From contig RECS01000135.1 in the NCBI GenBank assembly GCA_007693915.1, forward strand, positions 35,468 through 99,467: a stretch of DNA of 64,000 nt. Direction: 5' to 3'. The DNA comes from Saprospirales bacterium. GTDB taxonomy: Bacteria > Bacteroidota > Bacteroidia > Chitinophagales > Saprospiraceae. Positions within the stretch are counted from its first letter, which is position 1. Each line of letters begins with the position of its first letter. A model generated the notes under the pieces. The model had not been told where the DNA came from and made no database searches. It saw only the letters and a program-made list of their open reading frames with translations. Positions 1 to 8,856 of the stretch are shown piece by piece. The position numbers were made by a program, and so were the translations under genes.

Positions 1-948
1 CATATTCCCAAATGAAGCAGGCGATATGTCCCATAAAGTAGTATCAGCAGGATCGAGATGCGATTGCCAAATCGAAACCATAAGGAAGCCAGTTTTAAAA
101 AGGTCACTTTCGCATGCAGAATTGTTTTCATCCAGAAAAATCGGAGGACCGGGATCCATAAAAACCCTGTAATCATTGCCATCACGATGATAGATGCTAA
201 CATCCTCTTCTGTAAGTGAAAACGGGTATACATTTCCCCATTCTGGACTTAGAAATGGCAATATATCCTCAACAGGGTTTCCAGCCTGATCTACTGCATC
301 AGAGATGTTTAGTGGTTGCCACCTGTTAATGTCAATCAGATCTGGATTTCCTGATTCATCCATTGTGAGGGGTGGGTTAACCGGTTCGTAAAATAGATTT
401 GCGTAATCCATTGCTTCATTGGATCCATCCTGATTCCCAAATTCAATCATTTTTTCAGCAATATAATTACCCAATTCTGCGGGACCTCCTGTAAGGTAAT
501 CCGTGGACTCATTGGTTGTATCATAGCCCTTACTTTGCATTTTTAAAGTAATTGCCTGAAAAGTCCTGTCCTGACCAGGTGAACCCTCAAATCGATGTAG
601 TAAAAGTCTGTAAACTGCAAAACTTATACTCTGATCAATACTCGATTGAAAAAAAGGTGGTGAAAAATCGGGGTCAAATTCAAATTCGAAGCCTCCAATA
701 TTTTTACCCAAAAAGAAAGGTGTAGCATCAGGTTGATAAACTGCCCAAACATCATACATGGCTATTGAAGTGTGAAAAAGATTTCTCGCGTGGACTGTGG
801 GTCGTGCCAGATCTCTAGTTATTGCGCCGAGCACCTCTTCATTCCATTCTCTTGCTATTGACACTTGTTGTGCCTCCAAAAAATGGCTTAAGCCCAATAC
901 AGCAATTATTATCATTATTTTTAACCGAAGTTGTAATATTAAAAGCAT
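1..948 (-). CDS. Vanadium haloperoxidase-related secreted protein, N-terminal part (gene runs off the left edge)
   Basis: The minus-strand frame is open from an ATG at 948 to the window edge, giving 316 residues without a stop; the C-terminal part lies outside. The first 28 residues form a signal peptide ending near LEAQQ. A second in-frame ATG at 915 (MIIIAVLGLS...) would give a more compact signal peptide and may be the true start. After it comes AREWNEEVLGAITRD and ARPTVHARNLFHTSIAMYD. I recognise this pattern from the N-terminal region of bacterial proteins annotated as vanadium-dependent haloperoxidase-related or DUF6851. The vanadate-binding PAP2-like core would lie in the missing part, so enzymatic activity cannot be judged. 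The protein is probably exported; a T9SS tail is possible but not visible. The gene is certain, the family moderately so. Confidence 0.7.
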   Translation of the reverse strand, partial: MLLILQLRLKIMIIIAVLGLSHFLEAQQVSIAREWNEEVLGAITRDLARPTVHARNLFHTSIAMYDVWAVYQPDATPFFLGKNIGGFEFEFDPDFSPPFFQSSIDQSISFAVYRLLLHRFEGSPGQDRTFQAITLKMQSKGYDTTNESTDYLTGGPAELGNYIAEKMIEFGNQDGSNEAMDYANLFYEPVNPPLTMDESGNPDLIDINRWQPLNISDAVDQAGNPVEDILPFLSPEWGNVYPFSLTEEDVSIYHRDGNDYRVFMDPGPPIFLDENNSACESDLFKTGFLMVSIWQSHLDPADTTLWDISPASFGNM

Positions 949-1164
949 AAATGAATATTTAAAACATTCTAAGACAAGAATATCTATCAAGATATCTAAC
1001 TCTTTAAACAAAGATAGTAAAATTCAATTTGCTGTGAATTCAGATTGAGGAATAGCTTTGACAAAGCTGATAAAAAGCTCAAAGTTGTTATAGACCGCCT
1101 TTTTTAATTACAAAGTGCCATCTAAAATTTAAAAGAGTTTTTTATGTACAATAGAAGAAAAAAA

Positions 1165-2400
1165 CTACTCGCCTGTTCGAAGGATTTTAATTTCCACTCT
1201 TTGGTTCATACTCCTTCCGGCTGCTGTTCTGTTGGTAGCGATGGGTTGAGATTTTCCATAACCCTTATAAGTAAGTCTATCTGGATCTACCCCTTTTGAA
1301 ATCAAATATTTAGTAACCGCTCTGGCCCTGCTTTTTGAAAGGCGGTAACAATAATCCTCCGACGGCAGGTCGTTGGTATGACCTCCGATTTCGACTGAAA
1401 CTTCAGGATTATCAATGAGAAAGTAAGCGATCTGATCTAGATTTTCGTAAGATTCTGAACGGATATGAAAAGTGTCCGCATCAAAATACAATCTGTTTAT
1501 TTGTATTACTTGCCCCTCCTTAAGCTTGCTCCGGTGAATGCCACCAAGGGATCTAACCGGAGGACCTGTTCTTTCAATAGGATTGATGTTTTGCTTGTCT
1601 TTAGACTGATCACTTTTGACTTCAGGCTCATTAGCAGCTACCGAAGTTGATTGAGTTTGCGGTGGATTAACTGCTAATACATCTTCTTCAGCTGTAGTTT
1701 CTGTGAGTAATTTTTCCATTTCCAGCATTTCCGTTTCATTACAAGGAATCCTGATAATTGGTGATGAATTGTCCAGTAAAAGATTTCCATTGTAGGGAAA
1801 TAAAACCGGTGTTTCATAGTAAACTTCCAGCATGATAAACTCGTAATCAGAGGAGGGATTAAACTGAAAATGATATTCCTCCCAACTGTGGTTTCTTACT
1901 GCTGCAGATTCAGCTAGAAGACTACTTCGATCACAGAGTGATTCTCCACCCCAGATTCTTAATACGGTCGGTGTGGTATAATTGGTCGGTTGACCTGTCA
2001 TGTGACTCAGAGATACATATGAGGGTGATCGCGCCAACCAAATACTGAACTCATAGCACTTGCCTTTTTGAAGAGTTCCATTTATGGGTTGAGATACTCT
2101 TTCCCAGGTGTCGTTATCTCTTACCACCATACCCATATAAGTTTTGCCGTCTTGAGCTGCCATTGTTACTCTCCAACCTTCACTTGGCGGATAAATGGGG
2201 TGCACATCGGGTGGAGTCTCACCGCGGAAGCCACAATCAATCCAACCCCATGGCGGAACAGAATTCCGAGGTTCGTCTTCAAATGATGGGTTAGTTAATA
2301 AAACGGTATCCAGCTCAAATTGAGCATTCAAGGGCATGGAAAAATTGCCTAGCGAAAAAACCAATGTAGTGAGTGTAATAAGATATTGAAACCTGCTCAT
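1165..2400 (-). CDS. OmpA-family outer membrane/peptidoglycan-associated protein
   Basis: This 411-residue protein starts with a signal peptide (cleavage near LNAQ, residue 27). Residues about 30-215 begin with LLTNPSFEDEP and resemble the lectin-like jelly-roll region seen in front of OmpA domains in Bacteroidota. A charged linker rich in Gln, Ser and Lys follows. The C-terminal OmpA/MotB domain (about 301-411) has the expected FDADTF strand, the GGHTND motif, the LSKSRARAV helix with the peptidoglycan-contacting Arg, and MNQRVEI near the end. It probably anchors the outer envelope to peptidoglycan, with the N-terminal domain exposed to the periplasm or surface. It lies 76 bp downstream of the acyl-CoA dehydrogenase gene on the same strand, but no functional link is evident. 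Confidence 0.88.
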   Translation of the reverse strand: MSRFQYLITLTTLVFSLGNFSMPLNAQFELDTVLLTNPSFEDEPRNSVPPWGWIDCGFRGETPPDVHPIYPPSEGWRVTMAAQDGKTYMGMVVRDNDTWERVSQPINGTLQKGKCYEFSIWLARSPSYVSLSHMTGQPTNYTTPTVLRIWGGESLCDRSSLLAESAAVRNHSWEEYHFQFNPSSDYEFIMLEVYYETPVLFPYNGNLLLDNSSPIIRIPCNETEMLEMEKLLTETTAEEDVLAVNPPQTQSTSVAANEPEVKSDQSKDKQNINPIERTGPPVRSLGGIHRSKLKEGQVIQINRLYFDADTFHIRSESYENLDQIAYFLIDNPEVSVEIGGHTNDLPSEDYCYRLSKSRARAVTKYLISKGVDPDRLTYKGYGKSQPIATNRTAAGRSMNQRVEIKILRTGE

Positions 2401-2476
2401 TGTAATATGTCCTAAAAGTTCACAACCCTTAACGTACTAATTTGCATTTTCTTATTAATCAGGCAGAAGTTATCTG

Positions 2477-3661
2477 TTACTTGAAAGCATTTAATCCCGT
2501 AACATCGTGCCCTGTAATCAACAAATGTATGTCGTGGGTACCTTCATAAGTCAAGACAGTTTCCAGGTTCATCATATGCCTCATTACAGGATACTCATTG
2601 GTGATACCCATTCCGCCGTGAATTTGTCTGGCTTCTCTTGCTATATCCAAAGCGATTGCGACATTGTTTCTCTTCGCCATAGATATTTGCGCAGGAGTGA
2701 CCTTCCCATTATTTGCCAATGTTCCCAATCGCCAATTGAGCAATTGAGCTTTGGTAATTTCCGTTATCATTTCAGCCAGTTTCTTTTGTGTTAATTGAAA
2801 CTGCCCAATGGGTTTGTCAAATTGTATGCGCTCCAGAGAATACCTCAATGCACTGTCATAACAATCCAAGGCTGCACCCACAGCTCCCCAGGCTATTCCA
2901 TACCTCGCTTTTGAGAGACATGATAAAGGTCCTTTTAACCCTCTTACCTCCAACATATGTGTTTTGGGTACACGTACATCCTCAAAAACAAGTTCCCCGG
3001 TAACAGATGCCCTCAATGACCATTTGCCTTTAATTTCAGGCGCCGAAACACCAGGCCAGTCCATCTCAACTATCATACCCCTGACTTTACCCACTTCGTC
3101 TCTCCCCCAAACCACCGCAATATCTGCAACCGGTGAATTGGTGATCCACATTTTAGCACCATTGAGAATGTATGCATCTCCGTCATCCTTGATATTCGTA
3201 ATCATCCCTGCCGGATTGGACCCAAAGTCAGGCTCTGTCAATCCAAAACAACCAATCAGTTCTCCTGAAGCCAATTTGGGAAGATATTTTTTTCTGTGTT
3301 CCTCTGTTCCAAATTTGTAAATGGGATACATGACCAAAGAACCTTGGACTGATGCCATTGACCTGATACCCGAATCACCTCTTTCCAACTCCTGCATAAT
3401 GATACCATAGGCTATTTCATCCATTCCTCCGCAGCCGTATTTTTCAGGTAAACTAGGACCAAAGGCACCAATTTCTGCTAAACCTTTAAATAGGTGAGTG
3501 GGGCATTCTGCTTTGTCAGAGTACTCTTCAATAATGGGGCTAACTTCTTGTTTCACCCAATCCCTTACAGCCTGACGAGCCAATAGGTGATTTTCATCCA
3601 AAAGCTCATCAATTACGTAATAGTCGTGGTACTGAAACTTATCTGTCTTACTGCTGCTCAT
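2477..3661 (-). CDS. gcdH: Acyl-CoA dehydrogenase, glutaryl-CoA dehydrogenase type
   Basis: This 394-residue flavoprotein has the acyl-CoA dehydrogenase fold and normal family length. The segment GIRSMASVQGSLVMYPIY is characteristic of the glutaryl-CoA dehydrogenase branch, where the Arg binds the substrate gamma-carboxylate. The FAD-binding segment is GCFGLTEPDFGSNP and the catalytic base is Glu373 in LTYEGTHD. The expected reaction is oxidative decarboxylation of glutaryl-CoA to crotonyl-CoA in lysine and tryptophan breakdown, with electrons passed to electron-transfer flavoprotein in the cytoplasm. No ETF or lysine-degradation genes are adjacent, so the pathway is inferred from the family alone. 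The start ATG at 3661 gives a typical N-terminus. Confidence 0.88.
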   Translation of the reverse strand: MSSSKTDKFQYHDYYVIDELLDENHLLARQAVRDWVKQEVSPIIEEYSDKAECPTHLFKGLAEIGAFGPSLPEKYGCGGMDEIAYGIIMQELERGDSGIRSMASVQGSLVMYPIYKFGTEEHRKKYLPKLASGELIGCFGLTEPDFGSNPAGMITNIKDDGDAYILNGAKMWITNSPVADIAVVWGRDEVGKVRGMIVEMDWPGVSAPEIKGKWSLRASVTGELVFEDVRVPKTHMLEVRGLKGPLSCLSKARYGIAWGAVGAALDCYDSALRYSLERIQFDKPIGQFQLTQKKLAEMITEITKAQLLNWRLGTLANNGKVTPAQISMAKRNNVAIALDIAREARQIHGGMGITNEYPVMRHMMNLETVLTYEGTHDIHLLITGHDVTGLNAFK

Positions 3662-3794
3662 TAATTCAATTTTTTTGCAAAACTAAACATTTGAATTCAA
3701 TCTGAAAGTGCTTTGTTTTCAATTTATTTACAAATTGCGTAATATGGTAGGATTATGACAATTTTTTTAATTTTTTGATAAAAGCAAGTATCTT

Positions 3795-3824
3795 TAAATC
3801 TAAATCTAAATCTAAATCTAAATT
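3795..3824. repeat. Hexanucleotide microsatellite (TAAATC)n
   Basis: Four perfect head-to-tail copies of TAAATC and a fifth ending in T instead of C lie in the 278-bp intergenic space between the divergent gcdH and exbB genes. The tract is about 115 bp upstream of the exbB start, so length changes by slippage could alter promoter spacing but not a reading frame. Confidence 0.85.
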
Positions 3825-3939
3825 TACTTTTTAAGTAAGGGTTTGCAAAATTTGACAAAAAATAACCCCGTCAATTTTAGCTCAGATAAATGATTTTTGT
3901 AAATTTGACTCATTAAGATTTACTATAAAACAAATCTCA

Positions 3940-4734
3940 ATGTTAAAAAAATTTAATCTCAATCTTTCACTGTTCGTTATACCACTTTCTCTGGTAGCGG
4001 CTTATTTTATTTTTTACCAATTGATGGGGCATCCTGATAACTTTGTGGATGGAGATCCGGCGAATGAACCCATTAACAACAATATTCTGGGTGTGATTTA
4101 CAAAGGTGGTCCTATAGTCATATTATTGCTTTCCTTTCAATTGATCATGCTGGTATATGTTGTTGAGCGATTTCTATCCATTCGCTACTCAGCCGGTAAG
4201 GGTAATTTGCGAGACTTTATCAGCGGAGTCCGAGCTAAACTGGCAGAAGGTAAATGGGAAGAATTGAATGAGTATTGCGATCAACAGCAAGGTGCCGTAG
4301 CTAATGTAGTTAAAACAGGAATAGGTACTTATCTGAGCAGAAAGAAGGTCAGCCAAATGGATCAGAAAGATATTTATCTCATACAAAAAGAACTGGAGGA
4401 GTCCACTCAGCTGGAACTTCCACTTATGAACAAGAATATGTTTATTTTATCTACTATTGCTCAGATATCAACCCTAGTCGGACTATTGGGTACCGTTACC
4501 GGGATGATAAAAGCTTTTGCTGCTTTGGCAACAGTGGGTGAACCTGATCCGGTGGGTCTTGCAGGAGGTATTTCACAAGCACTTGTAACCACTGCACTGG
4601 GTATAAGTACAGCAGCCGTTACCATTGTGTTTTACAATTATTTTGCTAATCAGATAGAAAAAGTTACGTACGCCATAGATGAGGCCAGTTTTAGTATAGT
4701 CCAAAATCTGAAACTCAAGTATTTCAAAAAATGA
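3940..4734 (+). CDS. exbB: MotA/TolQ/ExbB proton channel family protein
   Basis: This 264-residue inner-membrane protein has hydrophobic segments at about 11-29, 57-77 and two in the second half (IAQISTLVGLLGTVTGM and ALVTTALGISTAAVTIVF). The last two carry the ExbB/TolQ signature that lines the proton channel. The extra N-terminal segment is usual for Bacteroidota ExbB. With the ExbD proteins it converts proton-motive force into motion of TonB, powering outer-membrane TonB-dependent transporters. It is the first gene of a compact operon, and its stop overlaps the next start by 4 bp (ATGA), which suggests translational coupling. A repeat tract and a TAAATTTG element resembling the Bacteroidota -7 box (3900-3907) lie upstream. 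Confidence 0.92.
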   Translation: MLKKFNLNLSLFVIPLSLVAAYFIFYQLMGHPDNFVDGDPANEPINNNILGVIYKGGPIVILLLSFQLIMLVYVVERFLSIRYSAGKGNLRDFISGVRAKLAEGKWEELNEYCDQQQGAVANVVKTGIGTYLSRKKVSQMDQKDIYLIQKELEESTQLELPLMNKNMFILSTIAQISTLVGLLGTVTGMIKAFAALATVGEPDPVGLAGGISQALVTTALGISTAAVTIVFYNYFANQIEKVTYAIDEASFSIVQNLKLKYFKK

Positions 4735-5333
4735 ACAGATCTGGCAACAGAAGGCTCAAATCCCCTCATCTGGACATGAATCCCATGGTAGATATGGCCT
4801 TCCTTTTGGTTACTTTTTTCCTTCTGGCAACTACTTTTAAAGTGCCGGAACAAGCCTATGTTCAATTGCCTTATGCAACAGTTGATACCGATATTCTTGA
4901 GCAAAGAATGCTGACCATCACCGTTGATCAAGGTGGCAAAATTTATCTCCATCTAAGCAACAGAGAAAGCCGTCCTGAATGGATAAGAAGAATGGCGATG
5001 GGTTATGATCTGGTTTTGGAAGCTCAAGAAATCAATACTTTCAGTGAACTTCCCGGATTTGGAATGTCCTTTGAAGAACTTATTCCGCATCTCAGTAAAG
5101 ACCGTACTGAAAGGATAAATGTAAAACCGACGGGTATTCCTGCAGAAAGCGATAATAACGAATTAGCAGATTGGGTAGTGCTGGCAAGGGCGGTTCAACC
5201 CGGCTTAAGAGTAGCCATTAAAGCAGATCAGGGAACACCCTATCGCTACATTGACAAAGTTATTAAAACATTGACTAAAAACAACATCCTTAGATTTAAC
5301 CTGGTAACAGAAAAAAGGGATCAGTATGAGTGA
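4731..5333 (+). CDS. exbD: ExbD/TolR-family biopolymer transport protein (first copy)
   Basis: This 200-residue protein has a short cytoplasmic N-terminus, one transmembrane helix (about 19-36, PMVDMAFLLVTFFLLATT) and a periplasmic domain. Asp21 in MVDMAF corresponds to the conserved proton-carrying aspartate of ExbD and TolR. The protein is longer than enterobacterial ExbD (about 140 residues), with the extra length in the periplasmic part. It overlaps exbB by 4 bp and the second exbD by 8 bp, so the three products are probably made in linked amounts. Two non-identical ExbD proteins per operon are normal in Bacteroidota and probably form a heteromeric stator. Confidence 0.92.
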   Translation: MNRSGNRRLKSPHLDMNPMVDMAFLLVTFFLLATTFKVPEQAYVQLPYATVDTDILEQRMLTITVDQGGKIYLHLSNRESRPEWIRRMAMGYDLVLEAQEINTFSELPGFGMSFEELIPHLSKDRTERINVKPTGIPAESDNNELADWVVLARAVQPGLRVAIKADQGTPYRYIDKVIKTLTKNNILRFNLVTEKRDQYE

Positions 5334-5871
5334 AATGGATCAGTTCGAGGAGTTTGGTAATCCCATTAAAGAGGGTAGGAAAATTCAAAAGGCCGGCAGG
5401 CAAACGGTGTTCACTGATATGAATGCTATGGTAGATCTTGCGTTTTTGTTGTTGACTTTTTTTATGTTGACAACGACCATGGTCAAACCCAAAATCATGG
5501 AGGTGGTCATGCCTGTGCCAAAAGAAGAGGACAGACCGGCTGATGTGCAGCCCATTCGGGAATCTAGAGCCATTAGTATTCTTCCACTTCCTGATGGAAA
5601 GCTTTATCTGTATCAGGGACTTTCTGCTGAAACAGTAGCAGAAGTTCCATATGGTGAGGAGGGTATCCGCCAAAAATTACAAAATCTGCTGCCGACTATT
5701 GATGAACCGGTTATTCTAATTAAACCCCATCCTGATAGTAACTTTAGGAATCTGGTCGACATACTTGACGAAATGAATATCCTAGGCGTTAGCAGGTATG
5801 CTCTCGATGATTTTTCTGAAAAAGATAGGGAAATTCTGGCTGAGGCAGGAATAGAAATTACTGAAAACTAG
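5326..5871 (+). CDS. exbD: ExbD/TolR-family biopolymer transport protein (second copy)
   Basis: This 181-residue protein has a 30-residue charged cytoplasmic N-terminus followed by one transmembrane helix (DMNAMVDLAFLLLTFFMLTT, about 31-50). Asp37 in MVDLAF is the conserved proton-carrying residue. The periplasmic domain is Pro-rich at its start and ends in an acidic tail. It differs clearly from the first ExbD, so this is an old duplication. Its start lies inside the first exbD, and tonB begins 14 bp after its stop. Confidence 0.92.
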   Translation: MSEMDQFEEFGNPIKEGRKIQKAGRQTVFTDMNAMVDLAFLLLTFFMLTTTMVKPKIMEVVMPVPKEEDRPADVQPIRESRAISILPLPDGKLYLYQGLSAETVAEVPYGEEGIRQKLQNLLPTIDEPVILIKPHPDSNFRNLVDILDEMNILGVSRYALDDFSEKDREILAEAGIEITEN

Positions 5872-5885
5872 ACCACCGAAGACCA

Positions 5886-6719
5886 ATGAGTAAAAAAACC
5901 GAAATATCTCATACTGACGAACTACTTTTTTCATTCAAAAACAAAGAGTATGGTGCATTTCAGCTTAGGAAAAAACTGAATCGATACTTGCTTTTCTCTT
6001 TGCTGATTGGTTTTGCTTTTACTTTTATTGTCTATTTTTCACCTTTACTATTGTTTTGGCTGAGGGGAGAGGATAAGGCGCAAACAGAAGTAATACCTGT
6101 AACCCTCACCCCTACTACTGAACTTATTTCACCACCTCCGGTTTTGCCGGAAGAACTTCCTAAACCCCCACCCCAGGAAGAACCTCCAAAAGTAGCCACC
6201 AAAAGATTTGTTGCTCCTGAAATACGACCTGACGAAGAAGTAATTGAGGATGATCTCCCACCAACTGTCGAAGAGCTTCAGACTGCTGCACCATCTGTAG
6301 TTACACAGGAGGGCACGGATGATATTTATCAGGATTATGTAATTCCGGAACCGGAGCCCGAACCTGAACCGGAGCCAGAGCCCGAACCGGAGCCTGAAAG
6401 AAAAGTAATGACTTATGTTGAGCAGTGGCCAAGTTTTCCGGGTGGCGAAAGGGAAATGTTTAGATTTATCGGGGAAAGCCTTCGCTACCCCTCAGTAGCT
6501 GCAAATGCCGGAATACAAGGCGTGGTGCATGTTCAATTTGTAGTGGATGTGGATGGGAGTATTGATGAAATTAAAGTTGTAAGGGGCATTGGCGGAGGAT
6601 GTGACGAAGCAGCAGTAGAGGTAATTGAAAAAATGCCCAAATGGATTCCAGGTGAGCAAAATGGCATTCCAGTGGCGGTTAGATACAATTTACCCATTCG
6701 CTTCATTTTACAAAATTGA
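5886..6719 (+). CDS. tonB: TonB-family energy transducer
   Basis: This 277-residue protein has a cytoplasmic N-terminus, a single transmembrane anchor (about 31-55), a long Pro/Glu-rich periplasm-spanning region and a C-terminal TonB domain (about 180-277). The spacer includes nine consecutive Pro-Glu pairs just before the folded domain; codons vary among CCG, CCC, CCT and CCA, so it is not a simple DNA slippage repeat. The domain shows the Bacteroidota pattern: FPGGEREMFRFIG, YPSVAANAGIQGVV, then CDEAAVEVIEKMPKWIPG. It carries energy from the ExbB/ExbD complex to outer-membrane receptors. No TonB-dependent receptor is encoded in this window, so the operon probably serves receptors elsewhere. 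Confidence 0.93.
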   Translation: MSKKTEISHTDELLFSFKNKEYGAFQLRKKLNRYLLFSLLIGFAFTFIVYFSPLLLFWLRGEDKAQTEVIPVTLTPTTELISPPPVLPEELPKPPPQEEPPKVATKRFVAPEIRPDEEVIEDDLPPTVEELQTAAPSVVTQEGTDDIYQDYVIPEPEPEPEPEPEPEPEPERKVMTYVEQWPSFPGGEREMFRFIGESLRYPSVAANAGIQGVVHVQFVVDVDGSIDEIKVVRGIGGGCDEAAVEVIEKMPKWIPGEQNGIPVAVRYNLPIRFILQN

Positions 6720-6722
6720 CAA

Positions 6723-6941
6723 ATGATGAAATGGTCTGCTCATTTTAAACTCTTTAAAGCAATAGTCTTCCTGGGACTTGGATTATTTCTGTTTTTTTAT
6801 GGAGAGGCCTACTTTGAAATTCAAAAAGCATGGTTAAATTTCCTAATTGGACTATTATTCCTTTTTAGTATATTGCGTTTTTTTGAGTGGTATAATGCTA
6901 TTTCGAAAGATGTGCCAAGTAACAAAAATGAAAACTCCTAA
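6723..6941 (+). CDS. Small membrane protein of unknown function in the tonB operon
   Basis: This 72-residue protein has two hydrophobic segments (about 10-25, IVFLGLGLFLFFYG, and 36-53, WLNFLIGLLFLFSILRFF) and a hydrophilic tail. It starts 3 bp after the tonB stop, so it is almost certainly translated from the same message. I do not recognise the family. Its position suggests a link to the ExbBD-TonB motor or only cotranscription. The same-strand overlap-like spacing and normal composition support a real gene. Confidence 0.65.
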   Translation: MMKWSAHFKLFKAIVFLGLGLFLFFYGEAYFEIQKAWLNFLIGLLFLFSILRFFEWYNAISKDVPSNKNENS

Positions 6942-6967
6942 TTAATTTTTTCAAGAAAAATTAAATT

Positions 6968-7327
6968 ATGCCCAGTATAAAAATTGAAAATGCCCGTTTT
7001 TTTTGCCATCACGGATACTATGAGGAAGAAGCCATATTGGGAAATGAATTTTCAGTAGATATTTGTGTTGATCTCGCAGACTTTTCAGAATATATTAATG
7101 ACCAACTAGACAACACTGTCAATTACGAAAATTTATATGCTATTTGTAGAGATGTCATGAAGGGAGAAAGAAAAAAATTACTTGAGTCTCTTGCTGAGGA
7201 AATGTGCGAAAGAATCAAATCAATGCGCGGTAATGTAGTGATGATTAAAGTAAATGTAGCAAAGTTGAATCCTCCCTTGTCAGGCAGAGTGGACCGTTCC
7301 GTTGTAGAATATGTCTGGAAAAGTTAA
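6968..7327 (+). CDS. folB: Dihydroneopterin aldolase
   Basis: At 119 residues this matches the family's usual length. It shows ARFFCHHGYYEEEAILG near the N-terminus, where a Glu binds the pterin. NYENLY follows in mid-protein and the catalytic lysine is Lys99 in NVAKLNPPLSGRVD. The enzyme converts 7,8-dihydroneopterin to 6-hydroxymethyl-dihydropterin and glycolaldehyde in tetrahydrofolate synthesis, in the cytoplasm. It lies 26 bp after the small membrane protein and may be the last gene of the exb-tonB operon. No other folate gene is nearby. Confidence 0.93.
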   Translation: MPSIKIENARFFCHHGYYEEEAILGNEFSVDICVDLADFSEYINDQLDNTVNYENLYAICRDVMKGERKKLLESLAEEMCERIKSMRGNVVMIKVNVAKLNPPLSGRVDRSVVEYVWKS

Positions 7328-7410
7328 AAAGCTATAAACAAAAATAAATAAGACCTTTGATTTAAGCTTAGTTAGTATATTTTCATTTCAATTTTTTTTA
7401 TTCCAGATCT

Positions 7411-8745
7411 ATGAGACTTATTTTTTTCATCATTTCTTTGCTTTACTTTTTGCTCGCAGGAACAATTGGACACGGTCAGGAACAAGGCACTGTGCTATTT
7501 AAGGATGTTAAAATCTTTGATGGTACATCCTCAAGCTTATCTGCTGAGTCCAATGTATTGATAAAGGGCAATACCATTCAAAAGATCAGTCAAAATAAAA
7601 TCTCAGTTGATGAAAACACCCTCATAATTGAAGGAAATGGCAAAACCTTAATGCCGGGCATGATAGATGCTCATGTCCATATGGCATTTGGCTCCATGAC
7701 TATGACAGAAATGATGTGGGCCGGTCTTTCTGAGGAGTTTGTAATGAGCCGAGTAAGTGAGCAGGCAGAGCAAATGCTCATGCGTGGATTTACCGCAGTA
7801 AGAGATGCTGGAGGTCCTATTTTTCCTATCAAAGCTGCAATTGACAAAGGAAAGATGAAAGGTCCTAGAATATGGCCATCAGGAGCAACCATCAGTCAGA
7901 CTTCCGGCCATGGTGATTTTAGAACACCTGATGAGCGATCCCGAAGGTTTTTTGGCAAGCCATCGAGAGCTGAAGAATTTGGGGCTACTTTTATAGCAGA
8001 TGGACGGGATGAGGTTTTAGCCGCTACTAGAGAAAACCTTCGCTTTGGTGCAAGTCAGATTAAACTCATGGCAGGAGGTGGCACCTCCTCTGCTTATGAC
8101 CCCATTGATGTTACACAGTACACTTTTGATGAGATGAGAGCAGCAGTTGAAGCAGCTGAGGACTGGGGTACTTATGTAACAGTTCATGCCTATACACCAA
8201 GGGCAGTTCAGCGAGCAATTGATGCCGGCGTAAAATGCATAGATCATGGACAGCTTTTGGATAGACGATCCCTGAGAAAAATAAAGCGTAATAATATCTG
8301 GCTCAGTATGCAAGTGTTAGTTGAGTCTACTCCTGACATGGATCCTGCAAGATTGGAAAAAAGACGACCCATTATTGAAAATCAACCCAAAGTCTGGGAA
8401 ATGGCAAAAAGAATGGGAGTAAAAGTAGCCTGGGGTACAGATTTTTTATTTGAACCGGATTTAATGGAATTACAAAATGAATACTTACTGAAGGTCAATC
8501 AATGGTACAGTCCCGCTGAAGTACTCAAAATAGCAACTCATGATAACGCACAATTACTCGCATTGTCTGGTTTGAGAAGCCCTTATCAGGGAAAATTGGG
8601 CGTGGTTAAGGAGGGAGCTTTGGCCGATCTTTTACTCGTAGATGGTAACCCTATTGAGGACCTTTCTATAATCGCTCAACCGAAGGAGAAGTTTGTTATC
8701 ATCATGAAGGATGGGGTAATATATAAGAATATACTAGAAGATTAG
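7411..8745 (+). CDS. Secreted amidohydrolase (imidazolonepropionase/Xaa-Pro dipeptidase-like)
   Basis: This 444-residue metallohydrolase has a signal peptide (residues 1-22, cleaved near GHGQ). The amidohydrolase motifs appear in order: GMIDAHVHM with the first metal-binding His pair; QIKLMAGGG, whose Lys is the likely carboxylated metal bridge; VHAYTPRAV and CIDHG with further His ligands; and GTDFLFEP with the catalytic Asp. The C-terminal strand region (GALADLLLVDGNPIEDL) is the usual composite beta-sandwich ending. Relatives include peptidases acting on Xaa-Pro or Xaa-Arg/Lys dipeptides, but substrate cannot be read from sequence. Export suggests a role in periplasmic or extracellular peptide scavenging. 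Confidence 0.87.
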   Translation: MRLIFFIISLLYFLLAGTIGHGQEQGTVLFKDVKIFDGTSSSLSAESNVLIKGNTIQKISQNKISVDENTLIIEGNGKTLMPGMIDAHVHMAFGSMTMTEMMWAGLSEEFVMSRVSEQAEQMLMRGFTAVRDAGGPIFPIKAAIDKGKMKGPRIWPSGATISQTSGHGDFRTPDERSRRFFGKPSRAEEFGATFIADGRDEVLAATRENLRFGASQIKLMAGGGTSSAYDPIDVTQYTFDEMRAAVEAAEDWGTYVTVHAYTPRAVQRAIDAGVKCIDHGQLLDRRSLRKIKRNNIWLSMQVLVESTPDMDPARLEKRRPIIENQPKVWEMAKRMGVKVAWGTDFLFEPDLMELQNEYLLKVNQWYSPAEVLKIATHDNAQLLALSGLRSPYQGKLGVVKEGALADLLLVDGNPIEDLSIIAQPKEKFVIIMKDGVIYKNILED

Positions 8746-8856
8746 CGACTTCAAACATTTATGTAATTTACCCCATTAGGTAGCTATATTTTACATTCGA
8801 GCTTATTGGCTATTGAATATTTGGTGTATATTTACACTATACAACACTCAAATGCA

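Noticed and set aside
797..1048. 83-residue plus-strand open frame
   Set aside because: It is mostly antisense to the haloperoxidase-related gene, which has a clear signal peptide and conserved motif.
6351..6405. Pro-Glu repeat in tonB as a DNA tandem repeat
   Set aside because: Codons vary among units, so it is a selected protein spacer and not a slippage tract.
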